The notes under the pieces are model-generated. The model was not told where the DNA came from. It saw only the letters and a program-made list of their open reading frames with translations, and ran no database searches. Below are positions 8,853-16,602 of a DNA stretch of 64,000 nt, piece after piece (positions within the stretch are counted from its first letter, which is position 1; each line of letters starts with the position of its first letter). Origin of the DNA: Peteryoungia rhizophila (lineage in GTDB: Bacteria > Pseudomonadota > Alphaproteobacteria > Rhizobiales > Rhizobiaceae); the NCBI RefSeq assembly GCF_004912145.1, contig NZ_STGT01000001.1, positions 310,001-374,000 of the forward strand. The letters are read 5' to 3'. A program made the position numbers and the translations under genes.

Positions 8853-10052
8853 TTACTCCGCAGCCATGGGCAGAGCGTCGGTGACGCGCTTGCGACCGGT
8901 GAGGAGGTCGGACATCAGGGCGGATTTCAGGCGCTCCCCTGAAGAGAGGCTTTGCATGAGCAGGTCTGCTTGCGTATCCAACGGTTTAAGTATCGCAGCT
9001 ATGGCTCTTTGCTCTGCAAGCGGAGGAAGAGCGACCGTGCAACTCTCGATGTCGGAACGGCTTATATGTGGAAGGTCCGTGCCGACCTGCTGCTTTTCGA
9101 GGTGCCTTCGGACACTTCCGGCTGACGTGATCTGCCAAAGCCAATCCGGATCGCAATCTCCCGTCGGAGTAAGGCGTCCAACGCGTTGAAGCAGCAGGCA
9201 GGGCAAATCCGACTTCCTCAAACGGGCAACTTTGAAACCCGCCGAAATGAACGGTCGGTCCATCGCGATGATGATATCATTCTCGCCAAGCAGATACTCG
9301 GAAAATTCATCGACACGTTCTGCAGGAAAACACTTGGTCACGCCTTCCGACCAATCAAATGAACCGACGCCGACATTCGATCCACGCAAAAGCTTGATGC
9401 CGCTTTCGGTGAACTCCGCACTCTTGAACGCATAGCCAGGCTGGAGCCTCGCGAATTGCCCAACCTGTGCAACCTCCCACCCCTCCGGAATTTCCCCGAT
9501 ATCCGTCTGTTTGAAACACGTGTGGTCGATGCCTTTGGTCAGCAGGCGTTCCAGCACGCCCTGTTTCAACTTCCTGGTCTGCTCGATCACCGCGCACATT
9601 GAGGCAATGGCCTCATCGACGCTCGCCAGGATTTCGGCGATACGGCGCTGTTCCTGGAGTGGGGGTAAAGCGACCTCTACTTCGTGAACGACGTTTCGGT
9701 TCAACGTCGGCACTCCGGTTCCTGTGCCAAAACGATCAAGTTTGAAATGCTTCAAGAAGCATGCAACGAATTCCGGATCGTTGCCGTGGAAATCTTTCAC
9801 ATAGAGAGTGGTGTTCAGAGGCCAGCAGCCTTCTGAGATATGGAAGACCTTGCCGAGAGTGCCGCTTCGTCCTGTTATAACTGACGGACCGGGAATTCTC
9901 GGTTCCGAGTGACTGTCTATCTGTCCGTTTGAGGCGATTACAGCGAACGTTCCTTGCCGCCGATCCTGCACCGGAAGATCAAAGCCCCTTTGCAGCGTGA
10001 TGAATGTGTCGAACTTACCCGCTCTCCACCCCTCCGGCACCTCACGCAACAT
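8853..10052 (-). CDS. hsdS: Type I restriction-modification specificity subunit S
   Basis: About 399 residues with two target recognition domains. Each half starts with an IPEGW-like motif (VPEGWRAG at the N-terminus, IPEGWEVAQVG near residue 195). The conserved helical spacers LPPLQEQRRIAEIL and LPPLAEQRAIAAIL follow, the usual internal repeat of HsdS. Both TRDs are intact, so a bipartite recognition site is expected; its sequence cannot be read from the protein. The ATG at 10050-10052 is chosen over the TTG two codons earlier; it overlaps the hsdM stop by 11 bases, a coupling typical of hsdM-hsdS. Confidence 0.95.
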   Translation of the reverse strand: MLREVPEGWRAGKFDTFITLQRGFDLPVQDRRQGTFAVIASNGQIDSHSEPRIPGPSVITGRSGTLGKVFHISEGCWPLNTTLYVKDFHGNDPEFVACFLKHFKLDRFGTGTGVPTLNRNVVHEVEVALPPLQEQRRIAEILASVDEAIASMCAVIEQTRKLKQGVLERLLTKGIDHTCFKQTDIGEIPEGWEVAQVGQFARLQPGYAFKSAEFTESGIKLLRGSNVGVGSFDWSEGVTKCFPAERVDEFSEYLLGENDIIIAMDRPFISAGFKVARLRKSDLPCLLLQRVGRLTPTGDCDPDWLWQITSAGSVRRHLEKQQVGTDLPHISRSDIESCTVALPPLAEQRAIAAILKPLDTQADLLMQSLSSGERLKSALMSDLLTGRKRVTDALPMAAE

Positions 10053-11532
10053 AACCAAGCTCCCGCAGAAAGCCCATCATTCGGGCTTCCGCCGCATTGC
10101 GCTCGGCCTGAAGCTCGACCAGCTTTTCCACTTCAGCCGCGACATCGACCTCGTCCGCCTCTTCGCCTAGATGCATATAGCGGCTGATATTGAGGTTGAA
10201 GTCGTTCGCCTCGATCTCGCTCACCGGCACCACCCGCGCCAGCCGCTCGGCATCGTCAAAGTCGCCATAGGCCTTCGCCAGAGTGGCGACATTGGTCTGC
10301 GACAGATGATTCTGTGCCTTGCCCTCGACGAAATGCTCGGCGCCGTTGACGATCAGGATTTGGCGCTTGCGTGCCGTCCGCTTGTGCTTGCGTAAGATCA
10401 GGATGCAGGCCGGAATACTCGCGCCATAAAACAGATTGGGCGCTAGGCCGATCACGGCCTCGATCAGGTCATCCTTGATTAGCCCCTCGCGGATCTTGCC
10501 TTCCGCCCCGCCGCGAAACAGCACGCCATGCGGTAGCACCACGCCGCAAACGCCCTCTTCCTTTAGGCTCGCCACCATATGCTGCACGAAGGCGAGGTCG
10601 CCGTAGGATTTCGGCGGGCAGCCGTAACGGTCGCGGCCATAGGCATCGCCCTTCGACCAGACATCATGGCCCCAGCTTTTCAGCGAAAACGGCGGGTTAG
10701 CCAGCACCCGGTCAAATGTGCGGATGGCCTTCACGTTATCGCCGGTCAGATGTTTCGGCTCCAACAGTGTGTCGCCGCGCGCCACCTGCGCATCGTCGAT
10801 ATCATGCAGGAACAGGTTCATCTGGCAGATGGCCCAGGTGTTGAGGTTACGCTCCTGGCCGAACAGCGAAAGGCTTTTCGGGTTTTTGCCCTGCCGCTCC
10901 AGATGATGCACCGCCTCCAAGAGCATGCCGCCTGAGCCGCAAGTGGGGTCATAGATCGACATGCCTTCTTCCGGCTTCAGGCACTCGACGATCAGCCGCA
11001 CGACCATCTTCGGCGTATAGAACTCGCCACCCTTCTTGCCGGCATCATCAGCAAACTGCGCGATCAGATATTCATAGGCCTGGCCCAGCACATCCGGCTC
11101 GACATCGCTATTGCGCAGCCGATAGGTCTCGAAATGCTGCAGCAGCTTTTCCAGCATTGCATCCGGAAAGCGTTCCTTGTTGTTGAAATCGACATCCTGG
11201 AAGACGCCGCGCAGCTTCATGTTCGCGTCTTCAATGGCGCGGAATGCATCGTTCAACTTCGGACCGATATCGGTCGAGTGCTTGCGCATATCCTTCCAGA
11301 AATGGCCCTTGGGAATGTCAAAGCGGTGCTCGTCCGGATCAGCCGCCAGATCGGCATCATGATAGCGCGCCAGCCGCTCCTCATACTCTTCCTCCCAGAC
11401 ATCCGAGAGGCGCTTGAAGAACAGAAGACCGAAAATGTAGTGCTTGTAATCACCGGAATCGATCGATCCCCGCAGGATATCCGCTGCCCGCCAGAGATGA
11501 TTTTCCAGCTGTGCCAGGCTTAACGTCGTCAT
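10042..11532 (-). CDS. hsdM: Type I restriction-modification DNA methyltransferase subunit M
   Basis: A 496-residue N6-adenine methyltransferase. It has the helical HsdM N-terminal domain (LENHLWRAADILRGSIDSGD), SAM-binding motif I YDPTCGSGGML, and catalytic motif IV ANPPF. It is first gene of the hsdM-hsdS-hsdR-peptidase operon, which reads away from a 130-base divergent promoter region shared with the DUF5655-type gene. With HsdS it methylates the host target and licenses self DNA. Confidence 0.97.
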   Translation of the reverse strand: MTTLSLAQLENHLWRAADILRGSIDSGDYKHYIFGLLFFKRLSDVWEEEYEERLARYHDADLAADPDEHRFDIPKGHFWKDMRKHSTDIGPKLNDAFRAIEDANMKLRGVFQDVDFNNKERFPDAMLEKLLQHFETYRLRNSDVEPDVLGQAYEYLIAQFADDAGKKGGEFYTPKMVVRLIVECLKPEEGMSIYDPTCGSGGMLLEAVHHLERQGKNPKSLSLFGQERNLNTWAICQMNLFLHDIDDAQVARGDTLLEPKHLTGDNVKAIRTFDRVLANPPFSLKSWGHDVWSKGDAYGRDRYGCPPKSYGDLAFVQHMVASLKEEGVCGVVLPHGVLFRGGAEGKIREGLIKDDLIEAVIGLAPNLFYGASIPACILILRKHKRTARKRQILIVNGAEHFVEGKAQNHLSQTNVATLAKAYGDFDDAERLARVVPVSEIEANDFNLNISRYMHLGEEADEVDVAAEVEKLVELQAERNAAEARMMGFLRELGYVA

Positions 11533-11662
11533 CTATGCTTATCCCTCACATCAGCCGCAGGCCGATCCTACCAAATCGCTGCGCACCGGCAAATTATCTG
11601 GACAAGGGCGACAAAGCGAATAGAAATTTGAGCACAATCTGTGGTCACACCCGAGGTGAATC

Positions 11663-12622
11663 TTGAGCGATATCAAACTGTTTCACTTTGGGGGCGCTCA
11701 AGTGACCGAGCTGCCGGGCACGGCCATGCAGGTGGAGAAGTCCCTGCAGGTGCTGTTTGAGGCCAATCTTGAGGCGCTGCTTGGCATCCGCTTCCTGGCG
11801 ACGGAGCACTCGACCGGTCCCGTGCATGGCGGCCGCATCGATACGCTTGGCCTGGATGAGGACAACTCGCCCGTCATCATCGAATACAAGCGCTCGGTGA
11901 ACGAGAATGTCATCAATCAGGGCCTGTTCTATCTCGACTGGCTGCTCGACCACCGCAAGGAATTCCAGTGGATGGTGATGGAGCGGCTTGGCGCCGATGC
12001 TGCCAATGCTGTCGAGTGGACAGCGCCGCGCCTGATCTGCATTGCTGGCGACTTTACTCGCTATGACGAGCATGCGGTCAAGCAGATCGCGCGTAACATA
12101 GAACTAATCCGCTATCGCCGGTTCGGTGACGATCTGCTGATGCTGGAGCTGGTGCACGCGCCGAAGACGGCGAGTGTAAGCACGCGGCAAGCTCCGAAGA
12201 CACTACCAGTCACTCCCGGCATCACTGTTGGGGAGACACCAGGTGAAGAGCCTGATCCTTACTTCACGCAACGACAGGCCTATCGCCTAGCGCAGTCATC
12301 GAGCGAGCTCCGCGACATCTTCGACGCCGCCTACCAGTTCCTGATCGGTCTCGGGGACGATGTGCAGGTGAAGGAGCTCAAGCAATACACTGCGTTCAAG
12401 CGGATCAAGAACTTCACTTGCCTGCAGATCTATCCGCAGGCCCGCAGCATCGCGGCCTATGTCAGACTCGATCCGTCAACTGTCGAGCTGGAGGAGGACT
12501 TCTCGCGCGACGTGACGAATATCGGACATCACGGGACGGGTGATCTGGAAATCATGCTGCGATCGATGGCTGATTTCGAGAAGGCGCAACCGTTGTTGCG
12601 GCTGGCGTATGAGGGTGGGTGA
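11663..12622 (+). CDS. DUF5655-type protein with PD-(D/E)XK nuclease core
   Basis: 319 residues. The N-terminal 120 residues contain GRIDTLGLDEDNSPVIIEYKRS, the D...ExK pattern of a PD-(D/E)XK nuclease related to NucS/DUF91 proteins. The C-terminal third (from YQFLIGLGDDVQVKELK to LYVRLDP-like sequence) resembles DUF5655. Between them lies a Pro/Thr-rich linker. The start is a TTG at 11663 preceded by GAGG. It is transcribed divergently from hsdM and followed 13 bases later by a DUF429 gene. Such proteins are frequent in defence islands, but the biochemical role is not known to me. The family call is from memory of the sequence pattern. Confidence 0.75.
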   Translation: MSDIKLFHFGGAQVTELPGTAMQVEKSLQVLFEANLEALLGIRFLATEHSTGPVHGGRIDTLGLDEDNSPVIIEYKRSVNENVINQGLFYLDWLLDHRKEFQWMVMERLGADAANAVEWTAPRLICIAGDFTRYDEHAVKQIARNIELIRYRRFGDDLLMLELVHAPKTASVSTRQAPKTLPVTPGITVGETPGEEPDPYFTQRQAYRLAQSSSELRDIFDAAYQFLIGLGDDVQVKELKQYTAFKRIKNFTCLQIYPQARSIAAYVRLDPSTVELEEDFSRDVTNIGHHGTGDLEIMLRSMADFEKAQPLLRLAYEGG

Positions 12623-12635
12623 TGCTGCGTCAGCA

Positions 12636-13445
12636 ATGACCACTTCCGTTGTTGGCTTCGATTCAGCCTGGACCGACAATCCAAAAGCGCCAGGTGCAAT
12701 TTGTGTTATCCGGCTCGACGCACACGGCGCACGGTTGCATATGGAGCCGAGGTTGGCTTCATTTAGTGAAGCCGCCGCGCTTATTCATGCAGAAAGGCTT
12801 GAGGTCAACAAGTGTGTCGTCGCGCTAGATCAGCCGACCATTGTTCCAAATCTCAGTGGCTCACGTCCGGTCGATAAAGTGGCGGGAGCTCTAATATCCT
12901 GGGCTGGCGGTGGAGTGCAGCCGGCCAATCGGTCGAAGCTTGGTATGTTCGATGACGCTGCACCCATCTGGCGGTTCAAGCATGCGATTGGCGCTTTTGA
13001 GGACCCAGACGCGGCACGGACTGCATCGACAGGGCTGTTTCTGATCGAGGTATTTCCCGCGCTTGCCCTGGTTGCTATCGATAGCGCCTATTGCAGGCGC
13101 CTGGGGGCTCCAAAATATAATCCCGCCAACAGACGCATGTTTCAACTGGATCACCTGCACTCCGTAGCTGAGACAATCCGGGCATTCGGAACACGAAATG
13201 GCTTGGAGCATCTAGAACTTTGGTGTTCAACCGCGGCGGCGAACCTGACGCCGACTAAAGCTGACCAGGACAAAATCGATGCGATGATCTGTGCTCTTGT
13301 CGGTTTACACTGGCTCGTGGCACCCCGTGAGCAATCTGTCATGATTGGTGACCTGGTCAACGGATATATGATTGCTCCGGCGCTTAGCGGCGTCCACGAG
13401 CGACTGGCCATAGCTGCACGAAAGAGGAATGTGCGGATTAGGTAG
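12636..13445 (+). CDS. DUF429 family protein
   Basis: 269 residues from the ATG at 12636. The N-terminus SVVGFDSAWTDN is the DUF429 hallmark (G-D-S-A-W), and the family has a predicted RNase H-like fold. Further conserved-looking parts are VALDQPT near residue 70, EVFPALAL near 145, and KIDAMICALVGLHW near 215. The last two match the acidic/alanine pattern at the end of RNase H-like folds. The longer frame from 12540 is rejected since it overlaps the previous gene. It follows the DUF5655-type gene by 13 bases on the same strand. Molecular function is unknown. Confidence 0.75.
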   Translation: MTTSVVGFDSAWTDNPKAPGAICVIRLDAHGARLHMEPRLASFSEAAALIHAERLEVNKCVVALDQPTIVPNLSGSRPVDKVAGALISWAGGGVQPANRSKLGMFDDAAPIWRFKHAIGAFEDPDAARTASTGLFLIEVFPALALVAIDSAYCRRLGAPKYNPANRRMFQLDHLHSVAETIRAFGTRNGLEHLELWCSTAAANLTPTKADQDKIDAMICALVGLHWLVAPREQSVMIGDLVNGYMIAPALSGVHERLAIAARKRNVRIR

Positions 13446-13622
13446 TGCGCCCTTAAGTTGCCGGCACGCAGCGGTCATTGTCAGGCGGATATAATGCATG
13501 CTCTTCAATTAACATCTCGAACTTGCCGCCATGCGATAGCCCGCCCCCAACCGCCGATCAAGTGTCACCGGACGAGGCTAGCACTTGGCACACACGCGTT
13601 AGAGACGAGCCGCCCAATTCAA

Positions 13623-14429
13623 TCATGCAGCACCGATGGCTTCTGCAAATTGATCCAACGTCCATATCTCGAAATGCGCGTCCAACAGCGCTCGCACCTC
13701 TGCAGTCAAAACCGGATGGGCAATTTTTCCACGAGACCAATCAGGCTTTGCATCGTGACTTAAAAGTATGACGTTGTCGAAAGAGGCACCAGCAGCCTTG
13801 GCGTCCAGCAGACCGAACAGAAGGTCAGCCCACACAAGGAAATCGCCACTTCCTTCATCCTTGAAGCCAGGCGGGGTCTTAGCTTTTTTTCGATCCGCAG
13901 CAACTTCGACCAGCGTAGACCGCGGAGCATATGGAACTAGCGCCTTCTCTACCAATCGCTCCAGAAAAGCTGATGTCTTGCTCACAAGCTCCGGCTCGAA
14001 AATATGCTCGTTGGTCTCTTTGAAGTAATCCAAAGCACTGGCGACGGAATCTATCCCCGAGACACCGGACTGCTTATACCTGTCGATCTCCCGCGACATC
14101 TCAGTGTGCTTCTTTGATACACTCTTAAAGATTGTATCAATTGCGCTCAGCTGATTGTTCCAGAATTCCTGAATAACTTGCCCAGGCACCACCACTGGCT
14201 TCTCGTGCAGCCCCACCAAATAGTCCATGATGTCCGAGCTCTTTCTGTGAGACGGGATACGCAGAAAGACATTAGCGTCCAGCACAATGGCGGACGAGGC
14301 CAACTCAAGATTTGCTGACGCGCCTTTTATCGCAAGCGCGAGACACTGGAGTGCTGGAATTTCTCGCTGGCGATTTAGAGTTTGTAGAAGCTGAGCGATA
14401 GAACTTTGTGGCGTAGAACCGTCAGCCAT
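13623..14429 (-). CDS. PIN-domain nuclease (PIN_8/DUF4935-like) coupled to a DUF262 protein
   Basis: 268 residues. The acidic residues expected of a PIN ribonuclease are visible in order: Asp in IVLDANVFLR, Glu in QEFWNN, Asp in SGDFLVWADLL and Asp in ILLSHDAKPDW. The region between carries a helical insertion of the kind seen in PIN_8. The start is the ATG at 14427-14429, which overlaps the stop of the DUF262 gene by 8 bases (ATGGCTGA). The longer frame to 14519 would run through the DUF262 C-terminus and is rejected. The tight coupling implies the two products act together in fixed ratio. The expected role is a metal-dependent RNase effector; anti-phage function is inference. Confidence 0.8.
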   Translation of the reverse strand: MADGSTPQSSIAQLLQTLNRQREIPALQCLALAIKGASANLELASSAIVLDANVFLRIPSHRKSSDIMDYLVGLHEKPVVVPGQVIQEFWNNQLSAIDTIFKSVSKKHTEMSREIDRYKQSGVSGIDSVASALDYFKETNEHIFEPELVSKTSAFLERLVEKALVPYAPRSTLVEVAADRKKAKTPPGFKDEGSGDFLVWADLLFGLLDAKAAGASFDNVILLSHDAKPDWSRGKIAHPVLTAEVRALLDAHFEIWTLDQFAEAIGAA

Positions 14430-16038
14430 ACCATACCTCAGCCGCTCTGTGCGCCAACAGTTCTCCCATAGTTCGCAGACTTTCAGCAGTCCATTTATCG
14501 AATTCTTGCAAGTCTTCAATAAATTCGCCTGGTGCTGCTAAAGGAAGCATCTTCTCGAGAAAGCTGCTCCAATCATCACCGCCATCCGCACGCTTTTCTT
14601 CAGTGCTCAAAAATGTGTTCCCAAGCGTGCTGCCCCAATAAGAAAGCTCACCATCCTCGAAGTCAGGATGATCCTTTATCGACTTCGGCATTATAAAATG
14701 CATGAAGTAGTAAGTATCAGGAGAAATTTTTTGAGATATCGCTGTATTTCTAATGAAGCTCAAAACGTTCTTGTTCAAACTCCGCTTAATAAGCCTATCG
14801 ATGAAATAATCCTTCTCAGGACTGAGATCGTTCAGCTCATAAAGTGCGTCGATCCACTGTCCGGAATTCGAAACTTTCCTAGCAGCTTCTGAAAACCGTC
14901 GCTCAATGTTACCCGTCCCTAAGTTTCCAACAACTATGCGTCGCGTTATCAGCTTGAGTAGGTAGTGCAAGCCTTCATCGGCATCATCAACAGCAACTAT
15001 CGCCATCATAAGCGGTCGAACTGTTATTACATTTAGGCGGCCTATGGCTCGGAACACAGACAGAGCGACCTCGTTCGCTGGGCCCGGAAGGCTTGGATCC
15101 ATCATCTGGAGGTAGAGAGGAAGATTTTCCTCTAAAATATCGACCAAGTCTAGCGGTGCCGGCGCCAGTCTATTTCCAAATTCCTGCCGCGACGCGAGAA
15201 AAGCAAACAGGTCCTTTGGCGGTATATGCCCGCTCCTCACGGTTACACAGTGCCTAATATACTGCACAAAACTGTTTGCTGCATCACTGGGAAAGGAGTC
15301 CGATATTCGCTTCCACCTATCGTAAATCTGCGTGCGAGCGGCCGGCGGCGATTCGCTGATAACGAAATTCTTAAGAAGATCTGCGGTTGTAAGATCCCTC
15401 CCTCTAGTATTGATAACCTCGAAAACTTGATATGCGGATGAAGGCGTTGGATGGACAAACACCGCAAAGTAGAGCCGATTCGTAATGAAGTCGGTCCATT
15501 TTCCAAGCCTTTTGAAAGCATCCGGTCGGAGATCATCTCGCAGCTCCTTCACTAAGAAATTGAAAGATTTTACAAGCTCTCCGGATACTGTGTCCCCCTG
15601 TGCTTTCCCGCCAGGAACCTCCCCAGTCGAAACTATATGCTGAAGCGTAAAGTTATCCGCCTCGTCAGTAAGTATAACTCGAGGATCATTTTCATCCGTT
15701 TCGTAGTTTATTGATGTCAGAAAATCAGCATTTAACCGATCCGCCAAAGCAGATCTCCCACGGCGCTTAGCTTCATGGTAAAGAGCGGCAGCCAGCAATG
15801 TCAGAGTTACAACTCGTTGCTGACCATCAACAATTTTTTTTCGTCCATCTTCGTCCGTTAGTATGATAAGCCCAAGGAAATAGGAGTTGGAATCGAGGCT
15901 CCGCTGTATGTCCTCAAAAAACTCTCTTACCTCATCTTCTCGCCAAGAATATTCTCGCTGATAGGGCGGGACCTCGAATGTAGATCCAGAAATAATCCCA
16001 CCAGCTGTGCTGGCAGATGCATTTAGCGGGGTATCCAA
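14422..16038 (-). CDS. DUF262 (ParB-like NTPase) protein with degenerate DUF1524 C-terminus
   Basis: 538 residues. The N-terminal DUF262 signature is clear: PPYQREYSW near residue 23 and KIVDGQQRVVTLTLL near residue 70 (the DGQQR nucleotide-site motif also found in GmrS and BrxU). The C-terminus aligns by eye to DUF1524: an IMPKS segment, LGNTFLS, and a final W-T-x4-R-like helix ending AAEVW. In active GmrSD-type enzymes the motif is EHIxPQ. Here it reads HFIMPK, so the nuclease His is apparently replaced by Phe. The stop overlaps the start of a PIN nuclease gene by 8 bases. I infer an NTP-sensing or modified-DNA-sensing partner that has handed the nuclease role to the PIN protein. Confidence 0.85.
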   Translation of the reverse strand: MDTPLNASASTAGGIISGSTFEVPPYQREYSWREDEVREFFEDIQRSLDSNSYFLGLIILTDEDGRKKIVDGQQRVVTLTLLAAALYHEAKRRGRSALADRLNADFLTSINYETDENDPRVILTDEADNFTLQHIVSTGEVPGGKAQGDTVSGELVKSFNFLVKELRDDLRPDAFKRLGKWTDFITNRLYFAVFVHPTPSSAYQVFEVINTRGRDLTTADLLKNFVISESPPAARTQIYDRWKRISDSFPSDAANSFVQYIRHCVTVRSGHIPPKDLFAFLASRQEFGNRLAPAPLDLVDILEENLPLYLQMMDPSLPGPANEVALSVFRAIGRLNVITVRPLMMAIVAVDDADEGLHYLLKLITRRIVVGNLGTGNIERRFSEAARKVSNSGQWIDALYELNDLSPEKDYFIDRLIKRSLNKNVLSFIRNTAISQKISPDTYYFMHFIMPKSIKDHPDFEDGELSYWGSTLGNTFLSTEEKRADGGDDWSSFLEKMLPLAAPGEFIEDLQEFDKWTAESLRTMGELLAHRAAEVWYG

Positions 16039-16602
16039 ACATTCCTCCGTCGTATTTAATCACAAGCCAAGACTGACAGCACCTGGTATCAATAGAAGCG
16101 TTTTAGGCGGCAGACACTTTGTTTCACATCTAACTCGCTTGCAGATGAGCCTACTTTCCAAGCATCGGCTGACGCCGAGGACTGCAATGCGCTCATCGGA
16201 AGATGCCAAAGGCCGCAGCCAACTCAGACAGCCAATCAATGCAATCGATATTCCGTTCGCGCAAAAAGACCTGGCAGGCCCCTTGCAAGTGCGCAAATTA
16301 CAAGCTGCTTGGTATTCCCTCCAACTGCAAGGCCGAAACATTGAAAGCCACATCTGTGTGCGTCACTCAATTTCGACTACTCCGACAAGGGGCCGAAACC
16401 GCGTCATCAAACTACATTGGCTCAAAGTGAGCAATTAGTTCCAGGTAGCTCCATCCGCTTCCGTTTGGACTGTCGGAGGGGCGGTCGAAATCTCAGGCCG
16501 CCACCGCAGAATAGCGCCATGGCACCCTCTACGCTAGCACAACGCCATGAAGCGCAGTATCGTCTAGAGACCGATTTGGACACCGCTCACTCTCTAAACA
16601 GG
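16039..16602. other. Gene-poor gap between the DUF262 gene and the RecQ-UvrD gene
   Basis: 564 bases with only short overlapping frames on both strands, none with homology I recognise or a good ribosome site. Both flanking genes are on the minus strand, so the part next to 16038 must include the DUF262/PIN promoter. Base composition is mixed, with many CGA/TCA words, unlike nearby coding DNA. It may be the remains of a lost gene. Confidence 0.35.

Noticed and set aside
16007-16438. 143-codon frame on the plus strand in the DUF262/RecQ gap
   Set aside because: It begins inside the DUF262 gene on the other strand, has no ribosome site, and its composition is not that of a real gene.
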